Source of the DNA: Bradyrhizobium betae
Lineage (GTDB): Bacteria > Pseudomonadota > Alphaproteobacteria > Rhizobiales > Xanthobacteraceae
Direction: 5' to 3'
DNA length: 64,000 nucleotides
Assembly (NCBI RefSeq): GCF_004123905.1
Contig: NZ_MZXW01000050.1
Location: 248,001 to 312,000, forward strand
Below the pieces are notes generated by a model. It had not been told where the DNA came from. It was given only the letters and a program-made list of their open reading frames with translations, and did not search any database. Below are positions 57,075 through 64,000 of this stretch, in pieces; position 1 is the first letter of the stretch; each line of letters begins with the position of its first letter. A program made the position numbers and the translations under genes.

Positions 57075-57919
57075 CCTTCGCCTCCCGCGGGGCCCCGCCG
57101 CGCCAGCCCGCGCGAGGGATCATAGGCATAGATCGCGCCGATCATGAAGACGATTGTGCAGCCGGCCACCACCGCCAGCGAGATCCAGTTGATCTGTCCG
57201 TAGAGCGCAAAACGTATCAGCTCGACCGCATGGGTGAACGGATTGGCCTCGCAGAGATAATAGAGATAGGGGCTGCCCTCCTGCACCCGCCAGAGCGGGT
57301 AGAGCGCGGAGGAGGCAAAGAACATCGGAAAGATCACGAAGTTCATCACGCCGGCAAAGCTTTCAAGCTGCTTGATGCCGGAGGAGATCAGCATGCCGAG
57401 CGAGCCCAGCATCAGTCCCGACAGGATCAGCGCCGGCAGCACGGTGAGATAGCCTATCGGAGGCGGGGTGATGTCCCAGAACCAGGCGATCAGCAGGAAC
57501 GCATAGACCTGGAGCAGCGACACTGCCGTGCCTGCGAGCAGCTTGCAGAACAGCAGGAAGCCGCGCGGCAGCGGGCTCACCAGCAGCGTACGCATATTGC
57601 CCATTTCGCGGTCGTAGACCATCGAGAGCGAGGACTGCATGCCGTTGAAGAGCTGGATCATCGCCATCAGCCCGGGCGCGATGAAGACCTCATAGAGGAT
57701 ATAGGTCTCGTAAGGCGGGATGATGGAGATGCCGAGCACCTGGCGGAAGCCGGCGGCGAAGATGAACAGCCACACCAGCGGCCGCACCAGCGCGGAGACG
57801 AAGCGCTCGCGCTGATGCAGGAAGCGCAGCCCCTCGCGCCAGACGATGCCGGTGAGGCAGGTCATGTACTCGCCGGCCGAGAAGCCGCGCGGCGCATCTC
57901 GCGTGGTGATGCTGCTCAT
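57071..57919 (-). CDS. lutF: ABC-2-type transporter permease (LutF-like)
   Basis: 282 residues with six hydrophobic helices of the ABC-2 type, including LVRPLVWLFIFAAGFRQVLGI, IAPGLMAMIQLFNGMQSSLSMVYDREMGNMRTLLVSPLPRGF (the conserved R-M-G-x-x-x-T-L-x-x-x-P motif) and SFAGVMNFVIFPMFFASSALYPLW. It overlaps the ATPase gene by 4 bases and lutG-like by 4 bases. In the lut cluster of methylotrophs such a permease works with LutE and LutA for lanthanide uptake; no sequence feature of the permease itself shows the metal. Confidence 0.83.
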   Translation of the reverse strand: MSSITTRDAPRGFSAGEYMTCLTGIVWREGLRFLHQRERFVSALVRPLVWLFIFAAGFRQVLGISIIPPYETYILYEVFIAPGLMAMIQLFNGMQSSLSMVYDREMGNMRTLLVSPLPRGFLLFCKLLAGTAVSLLQVYAFLLIAWFWDITPPPIGYLTVLPALILSGLMLGSLGMLISSGIKQLESFAGVMNFVIFPMFFASSALYPLWRVQEGSPYLYYLCEANPFTHAVELIRFALYGQINWISLAVVAGCTIVFMIGAIYAYDPSRGLARRGPAGGEG

Positions 57920-58722
57920 GCGCCACCTCCCGGCATGGTTTGCGCGCCGGTGAGGCGCATGAAGGCGGTGTTGACGTCCTGCGCGCCGGCCTCGGTGATG
58001 ACGCGGCTCACCGGTCCCTGCGCCAGCACCTTGCCCTGGTGCAGCACGACGAGATCGTCGCCGGCGACGATCTCGTCGAACAGATGCGTGGCCCAGAGCA
58101 CGCCGATGCCTTGCTCGGTCACGAGCTGGCGGACATGGCTGATGATGTCGGCGCGCGCCTTGACGTCGAGGCCGACGGTCGGCTCGTCCAGCAGCAACAG
58201 GCGCGGCCGGTGCAATAGCGCCCGCGCGATCTCCAGCCGCCGCATCTGGCCGCCGGAGAGATCGCGCACCTTGCTGCCGGCGCGCTCGGAGAGCCCGATG
58301 CGGTCGAGCAGCTCGGCGGCTCGTGCGCGGGCCTCGCGGCGGCTGATGCCGTGAAGCGCTGCGTGATAGAGCAGGTTCTGCGTCAGCGACAGATCGAGAT
58401 CGAGCGTGCGCGGCTGGAACACGACCCCGAGCAGCCGCAGCGCCTCGCCGGGGCTCTTGCTGATGTCGTGGCCGAAGATGGAGACGCGGCCGGTCTGGAT
58501 GCCGAACAGCCGCGTGATCAGCGAGAACAGCGTGCTCTTGCCCGCACCATTGAGGCCGAGCAGCGCTGTGAAGCTTGCAGGCTGCACGTTGAAGGAGACG
58601 TCCATCAGCGCCCGGCGCGGACCATAGGAATGGCTGACGCCGTCGGTCGCGAGTGCCGGCACCGCGGCCGCTTCTGGCCTCGGCGTCTCCTGCGGCTCGG
58701 CGATGGGGGCGGGGCTGGTCAT
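57916..58722 (-). CDS. lutE: ABC transporter ATPase (LutE-like)
   Basis: 268 residues from ATG 58722. Walker A GLNGAGKST, Q-loop VVFQPRTLD, signature LSGGQMRRLEIARALL and Walker B LLLLDEPTVGLD with a complete H-loop (LWATHLFDEIVAGDD) are present. It belongs to the drug-export-like ATPases that pair with ABC-2 permeases. The ATG overlaps the YVTN-protein stop by 4 bases. Such ATPases in the quinoprotein/PQQ-associated ABC system are encoded with the TIGR03863-type binding protein, as here. Lanthanide specificity is inferred from the gene order. Confidence 0.85.
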   Translation of the reverse strand: MTSPAPIAEPQETPRPEAAAVPALATDGVSHSYGPRRALMDVSFNVQPASFTALLGLNGAGKSTLFSLITRLFGIQTGRVSIFGHDISKSPGEALRLLGVVFQPRTLDLDLSLTQNLLYHAALHGISRREARARAAELLDRIGLSERAGSKVRDLSGGQMRRLEIARALLHRPRLLLLDEPTVGLDVKARADIISHVRQLVTEQGIGVLWATHLFDEIVAGDDLVVLHQGKVLAQGPVSRVITEAGAQDVNTAFMRLTGAQTMPGGGA

Positions 58723-59678
58723 GGCGCGATCGTGATACCCCAGGGCAGTTCGCCCACCTGAATGGTCTTGATCACCTTTTGCGCGGCGACGTCGATCACC
58801 GAGACGTCGTTGGAGACGCCGTTGGTGGTGAGCAGATATTTTTCGTCCGGCGTGAATGCCATGTGCCAGACGCGCTGCCCGACCAGCAGATATTTCGTCA
58901 CCTTGCGTGTGGCGACATCGACGACGGCGATACGGTTGGCGGGGCCGAGTGCCACGAAGGCAGTCTTGTCGTCCTTGGTCATGCCAATGCCGACTGGCTG
59001 GATCGCCTCTTTCCGCAGGCCCGGAATCTCGAAATTGACCTTGCCGATCACCTCGTGCTTTCCGGGATCGATGATTGAGACGGTGCCGCCGATCTCCGAG
59101 GACACCCAGACTTCGGACGCATCGTGCTTGAACTCGGCAAAGCGCGGCCTCGCATCGACCAGCACGTTGGCGACGATCTGGCGCGAATTGGTGTCGATGA
59201 AATGCGCCATGTTGGTCGTTTCCGACGTGTTGATCAGCGTCTTGCCGTCGGGGCTGATGGTCATGCCCTCGGGCTCGACGCCGACCTGGATGTCGCCGAG
59301 GCGGGCGCGCTTCTCGAGGTCGATCACGGTCACCGTGTTGTCGTTCTCGTTGGCGACATAGAGAGTCTTGCCGGCGGCATCCTGCGCGAACAATTCCGGG
59401 TCCGGGCCGGAGGGCAGGCTGTCCACCACGGCCTGTGTCTTCGCGTCGATCATTTGGATGGTGTCGTCGTCGCCGACCGCGACCATCACGAACTTGCCGT
59501 CGCGCGTGAAATCGATGCCACGCGGGCGCTGGCCGACCTTGATGGTCTTGGTCACGGTCCAGCTGTCGGTGTCGATCACGGAGACCGTGTTGCTCTTCTC
59601 GTTCGAGACATAGGCGATGAACGCATGCGCGGGCGCCGCCGCGGTCGCTAGTGCCATCAGCAAGGCTGCACTTAGCAT
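58719..59678 (-). CDS. YVTN beta-propeller protein (LutD-like)
   Basis: 319 residues from ATG 59678; a longer frame runs through a palindromic repeat and is not coding. Signal peptide LSAALLMALATAAAPAHA. The seven-blade YVTN repeats are easily seen: FIAYVSNEKSNTVSVIDTDSWTVTKTIKVGQRPRGIDF, LYVANENDNTVTVIDLEK and NGVSNDVSVIDVAAQKVIKTIQVGELPWGI. The protein follows the PQQ-associated ABC genes; LutD of M. extorquens is such a periplasmic propeller. A role in lanthanide handling is inference. Confidence 0.87.
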   Translation of the reverse strand: MLSAALLMALATAAAPAHAFIAYVSNEKSNTVSVIDTDSWTVTKTIKVGQRPRGIDFTRDGKFVMVAVGDDDTIQMIDAKTQAVVDSLPSGPDPELFAQDAAGKTLYVANENDNTVTVIDLEKRARLGDIQVGVEPEGMTISPDGKTLINTSETTNMAHFIDTNSRQIVANVLVDARPRFAEFKHDASEVWVSSEIGGTVSIIDPGKHEVIGKVNFEIPGLRKEAIQPVGIGMTKDDKTAFVALGPANRIAVVDVATRKVTKYLLVGQRVWHMAFTPDEKYLLTTNGVSNDVSVIDVAAQKVIKTIQVGELPWGITIAP

Positions 59679-59706
59679 GTGCGATATCTGTCCGCGGGCG
59701 ATCTTC

Positions 59707-59835
59707 ACCTCCCCCGCTTGCGGGGGAGGTCGTATCGCATCGAAAGATGCGATACGGGAGAGGGCTCTCTCCGCTTGGGGGCTCTCGCGAGTGGAGACAC
59801 CCTCTCCCCAACCCTCCCCCGCAGGCGGGGGAGGG
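59707..59835. repeat. Compound palindromic repeat element
   Basis: Three perfect hairpins in a row: ACCTCCCCCGC-TT-GCGGGGGAGGT (59707-59730), CGTATCGCATC-GAAA-GATGCGATACG (59731-59756) and CCCTCCCCCGC-AG-GCGGGGGAGGG (59812-59835). The first and last are near copies of each other. The element is inserted between the lutA-like and lutD-like genes and is of the REP/RPE kind found in Bradyrhizobium and relatives. Confidence 0.9.
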
Positions 59836-59880
59836 AGCGCAGCATCGTTGTGGCGGCAGCTCGAACTCATCTCACAAGGC

Positions 59881-61062
59881 TCACTTCAGCTTGCATTTGC
59901 TCTCCGGCCGATCATAGCCGAGCGTGTCGAGCTCGGAGACCTGGTGCAGAAATCCCTCCTGCGGCGACACCGACACCACCATGCGGCCGTCGACCAGCAG
60001 GATCGGCTGGCGCAATTGCAGATTCCAGTCGCGCAAGGTCAGCTTCGTGCCCTTGAAGGCGGCGACCGAGAAGTCGGGACCCTTGATGAAATCGGTGACT
60101 TTCTTGACGTCGCCGGAATTGGTTCGTGAGGTTGCTTCACCGATCATGCGAACCGCAGTCCAGGCCTGCATGTCGAGCGGCGTCATCCGCCGCGAGTTCA
60201 GCTTGACGAAGCGGTTCTGCATCTGGATCGCGCCCCACTGGTCCTGCGAGGCGTCCCAGCTGCGCGGCACCAGGCCGGCCGAGCCCGCGACCGGACGCGG
60301 GTCCCAGGTGCGATAGGGCAGATAGGCGCCGAACACTTCGCTCTCGTCGGCGGCGACCAGCACGTCATACGCGGGCGCGCCTTGCGTGAACACCGGCATC
60401 TGGCGCTGGATCAGCGTCACGCCGCTGTCGGTGCGACGTGCGCCGCCTTTGTCCTCAAAAGTCTTGTCCTGCACGATCTTGGCACCGAACCGCGTGGCGG
60501 TGCGCCTCAGCGCATCGGCAAACAGCTTGTCCTCGTCATGCGAGCCGACCACGAGCAACCAGCGCGACCACTTCTTCCACACCAGGTACTGGCCGAGCGC
60601 ATCGGCCAGCATCGCGCGCGTCGGCGCGGTGTGGATGACATTGGCGCGGCAATCGGCCTCGCGCAGCCGCTCGTCGATCGCGCCGGCGTTGAACAGCAGT
60701 GTTCCGCGTTCGCGCAAGGCGTCCGAGACTTTCAGCAGCGCATCGGCCGGCAGGTCGGCGATGATGAAGCCGTTCTTCTCGGCAAGCTCGGTTGCGGCCT
60801 GAACCACGTCCTCGCCTTCCCGAATGCGGCGCTCCTCCAGCGTAAAACGCTGGTTGAGGAATTTTCCGGTGGTGTTGTTGTCCTCGATGGCGAGACGGGC
60901 GCCGGCGACGCCGTCATTCTCAGCGGGCTGCTCGACCAGCGACAGCGTCGACCTGGTGCCGGCGAGGCCGAGATAGCCGACGCCGATCATGACAGGGTCG
61001 GCCGCGAGCACTTGCGTCGCGAGCAGACTCCAGCCGATCAGGCCGACCAACCATCGGATCAT
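59881..61062 (-). CDS. lutA: PQQ-associated ABC transporter substrate-binding protein (LutA-like)
   Basis: 393 residues from ATG 61062. Signal peptide IRWLVGLIGWSLLATQVLAA. Body: PVMIGVGYLGLAGTRSTLSLVEQP then GARLAIEDNNTTGKFLNQRFTLEER, with DVLVAADESEVFGAYLPYRTWDPRPVAGSAGLVPRSWD and, late, TNSGDVKKVTDFIKGPDFSVAAFKGTKLTLRDWN. This is the 'ABC transporter substrate-binding protein, PQQ-dependent alcohol dehydrogenase system' family, to which LutA of M. extorquens belongs. The mature protein is rich in Asp/Glu near its ends. It could bind a lanthanide complex. The gene is separated from lutD by a 200-base repeat region, and from the DUF2380 gene by a divergent gap. Confidence 0.88.
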   Translation of the reverse strand: MIRWLVGLIGWSLLATQVLAADPVMIGVGYLGLAGTRSTLSLVEQPAENDGVAGARLAIEDNNTTGKFLNQRFTLEERRIREGEDVVQAATELAEKNGFIIADLPADALLKVSDALRERGTLLFNAGAIDERLREADCRANVIHTAPTRAMLADALGQYLVWKKWSRWLLVVGSHDEDKLFADALRRTATRFGAKIVQDKTFEDKGGARRTDSGVTLIQRQMPVFTQGAPAYDVLVAADESEVFGAYLPYRTWDPRPVAGSAGLVPRSWDASQDQWGAIQMQNRFVKLNSRRMTPLDMQAWTAVRMIGEATSRTNSGDVKKVTDFIKGPDFSVAAFKGTKLTLRDWNLQLRQPILLVDGRMVVSVSPQEGFLHQVSELDTLGYDRPESKCKLK

Positions 61063-61182
61063 GTTTCCTCCGCAGGCTCCCCGGCTTGACCACCGATGGA
61101 GAATTGTTTCTGCTGAAGCATGACCGATTTGTCAGGGCATGCAACCCCGCATTTCGTCCGCACGAGGATTGGAATCACGATC

Positions 61183-61686
61183 ATGCGAGCGTTGATTTGT
61201 TTCGCAGCTTTGCTGTTGGCGGGTTCGGTCGCGCTCGCCGACCCGCCGAAGCTCGCGGTGTTCGATTTCGAGCTGATCGACACCAGCCTGCCCGGTGAGT
61301 TCTACGGCTCGAAGCCGGAGGAGGCGCGGCTCCTGCGCATCAGCGAGCAATTGCGGAAAGAACTGGCTGAGTCAGGCCGGTTCCAGCTGCTCGATATCGC
61401 ACCGGTCAGGGACGCCGCCCGTCACGCCAACTTGCAGGCCTGCGGCGGCTGTGACCTCAAGCTTGCCGGGGAGCTCGGCGCCGAGCTCGAGATCACCGGC
61501 ATGGTGCAGAAGGTCTCGAACCTGATCATCAATCTCAACATCTATCTGCGCGACGTGAAGACCGGCACTATGATCGCCGCCGCCAGCGCCGACATGCGCG
61601 GTAACACCGATGAATCCTGGACGCGCACGATGAGCTATCTGATCCGCAACCGGTTGTTGGCGCCGAATTACGGCAAGCGGGAGTAG
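61183..61686 (+). CDS. DUF2380/DUF3280-type exported protein (LutB position)
   Basis: 167 residues from ATG 61183. Signal peptide RALICFAALLLAGSVALA. The mature part DPPKLAVFDFELIDTSLPGEFYGSKPEEARLLRISEQLRKELAESGRFQLLDIAPVRDAARHANLQACGGCDLKLAGELGAELEITGMVQKVSNLIINLNIYLRDVKTGTMIAAASADMRGNTDESWTRTM is a TolB-like alpha/beta fold used in the DUF2380 family. A C-G-G-C pair is visible. It is divergent from lutA with a gap of 120 bases. In M. extorquens the second lut gene encodes an exported protein, so it may be LutB; that equivalence is inferred from position only. Confidence 0.75.
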   Translation: MRALICFAALLLAGSVALADPPKLAVFDFELIDTSLPGEFYGSKPEEARLLRISEQLRKELAESGRFQLLDIAPVRDAARHANLQACGGCDLKLAGELGAELEITGMVQKVSNLIINLNIYLRDVKTGTMIAAASADMRGNTDESWTRTMSYLIRNRLLAPNYGKRE

Positions 61687-61690
61687 GGGC

Positions 61691-62536
61691 TCACACCTTC
61701 AACCGCTCCGCATGCCAGTGCAGATGATCGCCCATGAAGGTCGAGATGAAATAATAGCTGTGGTCATAGCCCGGCTGCCGCCGCAGCGTCAGCGGGATGT
61801 TCGCCTTGGTGCAGGCGGCCTCCAGCAACTCCGGCTTGAGCTGCTCCTTCAAAAAGTTATCGGCCTCGCCGACATCGACCAGGAAGCCCGAATACTTCGC
61901 GCCGTCCTCGATCAGCGCCACCGTGTCGTGGTTGCGCCACGCATCCTTGTTCGGTCCGAGATAGCCAGTCAACGCCTTGATGCCCCAGGGCACTTGCGAG
62001 GGCGCCACGATCGGTGCGAAGGCGCTGGCCGCGCGATAGCGGTGCGGGTTGCGCAGCGCGACCGTCAGCGCGCCGTGGCCGCCCATGGAATGGCCCATCA
62101 CCGATTGCCGCTTGGCATCGACGGGAAAATGTCCCGCCACGAGTTTCGGCAGCTCGTCGGTGACGTAGCTCCACATGCGATAATTGCGCGCAAACGGTGC
62201 TTCCGTCGCATCGACATAGAAGCCGGCGCCGAGGCCGAAATCATAGGCATTGTTGGCGTCCCCCGGCACGTCGGGCCCGCGCGGTGAGGTGTCGGGCGCG
62301 ACGAAGATCAGGCCGAGCTCGGCGCAGGCTTTGCGGAATTCGCCCTTCTCGGTGACGTTGGCATGGGTGCAGGTGAGGCCGGAGAGATACCAGACCACGG
62401 GGAGCTTTGCGCCATCCGCATGCGGGGGAACATAGACCGAGAACACCATGTCGGTGCCGGTCGCCTGGCTGGCATGGCGGTATACGCCCTGCACGCCGCC
62501 ATAGGATGTATTGGTCGAGACAGTCTGAATCGTCAT
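61691..62536 (-). CDS. fghA: S-formylglutathione hydrolase
   Basis: 281 residues. The esterase D family opening is visible (GTDMVFSVYVPPHADGAKLPVVWYLSGLTCTHANVTEKGEF), with nucleophile elbow GHSMGGHGALT and a catalytic His in QPGYDHSYYF. It hydrolyses S-formylglutathione to formate and glutathione, the third step after Gfa (35964) and AdhC (36561), which lie 25 kb away. This spread is unusual since the three genes are often neighbours. It is 4 bases from the end of the convergent DUF2380 gene. Firm call. Confidence 0.95.
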   Translation of the reverse strand: MTIQTVSTNTSYGGVQGVYRHASQATGTDMVFSVYVPPHADGAKLPVVWYLSGLTCTHANVTEKGEFRKACAELGLIFVAPDTSPRGPDVPGDANNAYDFGLGAGFYVDATEAPFARNYRMWSYVTDELPKLVAGHFPVDAKRQSVMGHSMGGHGALTVALRNPHRYRAASAFAPIVAPSQVPWGIKALTGYLGPNKDAWRNHDTVALIEDGAKYSGFLVDVGEADNFLKEQLKPELLEAACTKANIPLTLRRQPGYDHSYYFISTFMGDHLHWHAERLKV

Positions 62537-62612
62537 GCCCTAAGCTCCAGTGGCACCTAACCACATCAACATTGCAACGCTTGTGTGACCGAATTTGCGG
62601 CGGCGCGTGTCG

Positions 62613-63233
62613 TCAGGCGACGCCGCTGTCGATCGCCAGCCGCACCAGCTCCACCGAGGTCTTTACGCCGAGCTTCTGTCGCATGATCGAGGAGGTGTTG
62701 GCCACCGTCTTGTAGGACGATTGCACCAGCCAGGCGATCTCCGACAGGCTCTTGCCGGCGCTGAGCAGCCGCAAAATCTCCATCTCGCGCGCATTCAGCT
62801 TGGAGAGCGGGCTTTGCGCCAGCGCAGGTCCCGCAAAGGCGATGCTGCGGGCGATCGCGCTCGGCAAGTACGTGCCGCCACTTCCGACGGTACGGATCGC
62901 CTCGACGAGATCGTCGGGGTCGCCGGTCTTGGAGACGTAGCCCTTGGCGCCGCACTCGATCGCGCGCGCGGCAAACGCGGGATCGTCGTTCATGCTGAAC
63001 ATGATGATACGGGCTTCCGGCGCGCGCTCGAGGATACGGCGCGCCAGCTCGAAGCCGGAGACGGTCGGCAGGTTGATGTCGATGACGCAGAGGTCGGGGC
63101 GTTCGACGATGAAAACGCATTCGCCGTCTTCGGCGTCGGCGGCCTCCAGAATCTCGATCTCGCCTTCATCGGCCAGCACGGCACGGCAGCCGGAGGCGAC
63201 AATGGGATGATCGTCGACGATCAGAATGCGCAT
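62613..63233 (-). CDS. LuxR/NarL-type response regulator beside fghA
   Basis: 206 residues. The receiver has the full set: D7-D8 (IVDDHP), phospho-acceptor D52 (CVIDINLP), T/S pocket MFSMND and K102 (YVSKTG). The HTH spans about 146-200 (LNAREMEILRLLSAGKSLSEIAWLVQSSYKTVANTSSIMRQKLG). It is divergent from a histidine kinase gene with a 117-base gap, so the two make a two-component pair. In Paracoccus, the FlhSR pair near flhA/fghA controls formaldehyde oxidation; the same setting here suggests an FlhR-like regulator of C1 genes, which is inference. The gene ends 76 bases before the fghA start. Confidence 0.9.
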   Translation of the reverse strand: MRILIVDDHPIVASGCRAVLADEGEIEILEAADAEDGECVFIVERPDLCVIDINLPTVSGFELARRILERAPEARIIMFSMNDDPAFAARAIECGAKGYVSKTGDPDDLVEAIRTVGSGGTYLPSAIARSIAFAGPALAQSPLSKLNAREMEILRLLSAGKSLSEIAWLVQSSYKTVANTSSIMRQKLGVKTSVELVRLAIDSGVA

Positions 63234-63350
63234 AGGCGTTCCCCGCGACAGCGCCAGCCTGTTTCGCGCCCGGCCGGGATTGCTGTACGCTTTCGATTAG
63301 ATATCGGGCGCTTCGCCTCTGTCAACGTTCGCGGGGTACGGGCAATACCA

Positions 63351-64000
63351 ATGTGGCAAAATCTATCCTTGCGTGGGCGCATCAATCTTCTGCTGGCGCT
63401 GCTGCTGGCGCTGGGGCTCGCCGTCAATATCGGCCGCCAGGTCGCGGAAGCAGGTCCGCGCGTGCAGGCCGAGGACCAGAGCGTGATCCGGCTCGCGCGC
63501 GAATTCATCGAGATGATCGTTGCCGATCTCAACGAGGCGCCCGATCCCGATGCCCGGCTGAACCAGATCGCGCGCGACCTCAGCCGCCTGCGCCATGTCA
63601 GCATCGCACTTCGGGACGAAGACGGTAGTCCGCTGACGCCGCCCCGGCTCGATGCCGATGACGAGGCGCGCGGGCCGCCGGCCTGGTTCGTCAGCCTGGT
63701 TCACCCTGAGCAGACCGCGGTCAGCGTACCGGTCTCGATCCATGGCAAGCCGGGCTCGCTCGTCATCACCTCGCATCCCGATGACGAGATCGCCGAGATC
63801 TGGGATGCCATCGTGACTCAGCTCGAGGTCGGCTCGGTGATTGCGCTGGCGCTGTTCCTGGTGATGATGAATGTGGTCGGCCGGGCGCTCGCGCCGCTGC
63901 AGTCTTTGGCGCAGACCATGACTGAGATCGAAGGCGGGCACTATGAGGCGCGCGTCGCGCCAGGCGGTGCGCCAGAGCTGGCCGCGATCTGCGCCAAGCT
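63351..64000 (+). CDS. Sensor histidine kinase, partial at window edge
   Basis: 216 codons seen from ATG 63351, still open at the right edge. An N-terminal helix (LSLRGRINLLLALLLALGLAVNIG) and a second one near residue 160 (VGSVIALALFLVMMNVVG) enclose a periplasmic domain of about 125 residues with an acidic, charged sequence. A HAMP-like linker follows (GRALAPLQSLAQTMTEIEGGHYEARVAPGGAPELAAICAKL). The kinase core lies outside the window. The divergent response regulator at 62613 is the obvious partner. The periplasmic region resembles FlhS/MxbD-like input domains only in layout, so its signal is unknown. Confidence 0.85.
   Translation, partial: MWQNLSLRGRINLLLALLLALGLAVNIGRQVAEAGPRVQAEDQSVIRLAREFIEMIVADLNEAPDPDARLNQIARDLSRLRHVSIALRDEDGSPLTPPRLDADDEARGPPAWFVSLVHPEQTAVSVPVSIHGKPGSLVITSHPDDEIAEIWDAIVTQLEVGSVIALALFLVMMNVVGRALAPLQSLAQTMTEIEGGHYEARVAPGGAPELAAICAK

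Noticed and set aside
58719..59870. A longer YVTN propeller start at 59870
   Set aside because: The extra 64 codons read through the palindromic repeat; the signal peptide begins at ATG 59678.
1..64000. CRISPR arrays, tRNA, rRNA, integrases, transposases, toxin-antitoxin pairs
   Set aside because: None seen by eye. The repeats present are palindromic REP-like elements, not spaced direct repeats.

Overview
The window looks like chromosomal DNA of a Bradyrhizobium-type alphaproteobacterium. It has uniformly high GC and dense 4-base ATGA gene overlaps. A class B3 metallo-beta-lactamase closely resembles (from memory) BJP-1 of Bradyrhizobium, and there are REP-like palindromes of the kind common in Bradyrhizobiaceae. 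No rRNA, tRNA, CRISPR array, transposase or integrase was seen. REGION 1 (1-16629, all minus strand) is one long translationally coupled operon for an extracellular contractile injection system (eCIS, a phage-tail-like particle). In transcription order it holds: sheath, tube, a cysteine-rich protein, a proline-rich protein, a DUF4255 (Pvc16-type) protein, an AAA+ ATPase, a 77-residue protein, a DUF4157 protein with an extra C-terminal HEYIH motif (candidate cargo), an unknown 178-residue protein, a CIS tube/adaptor protein, a LysM protein, gpD-, gpV- and PAAR-like spike and hub proteins, gp25, and two large baseplate proteins, the last cut by the window edge. REGION 2 (16666-27564) is mixed: two degenerate receiver-type regulators behind the eCIS promoter side, a membrane GGDEF/EAL protein, the B3 beta-lactamase, a secreted esterase, a truncated TonB-receptor plug, an acidic disordered protein, convergent tupA/tupB without tupC, and a lone pstS. 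REGION 3 (27958-63233) is dominated by lanthanide-dependent, PQQ-linked periplasmic alcohol oxidation and disposal of the resulting formaldehyde. Three different PQQ dehydrogenases (30447-32186, xoxF at 38335-40140, 45265-46929) all carry the second aspartate (D-x-D) associated with lanthanide use. Around them lie the XoxG cytochrome, a second cytochrome c, two solute-binding proteins of the XoxJ/MoxJ kind, a four-EF-hand lanmodulin gene (47271-47663), an unflagged 26-residue pqqA (47836-47916), quinoprotein-associated SoxYZ-like and metallohydrolase proteins, and a CLADCW rhodanese-like protein. A set at 56460-61686 resembles the lut lanthanide uptake cluster (lutA, lutD, lutE, lutF, lutG and a possible lutB) without its TonB receptor. 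Formaldehyde is handled by Gfa, class III alcohol dehydrogenase and S-formylglutathione hydrolase. A Tat-exported two-subunit molybdenum hydroxylase may oxidise aldehydes in the periplasm. An AraC regulator diverges from xoxF, and a LuxR-type response regulator plus divergent histidine kinase (cut by the right edge) sits beside fghA. How the genes work together (inference): the Lut-like transporter and lanmodulin would manage the lanthanide, PqqA supplies the PQQ precursor (pqqBCDE must lie elsewhere), the three dehydrogenases oxidise different alcohols and pass electrons to periplasmic cytochromes, and the glutathione route carries formaldehyde to formate. The eCIS operon appears functionally separate. 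Start codons were chosen by ribosome-binding sites and signal peptides, so several differ from the longest open frame.
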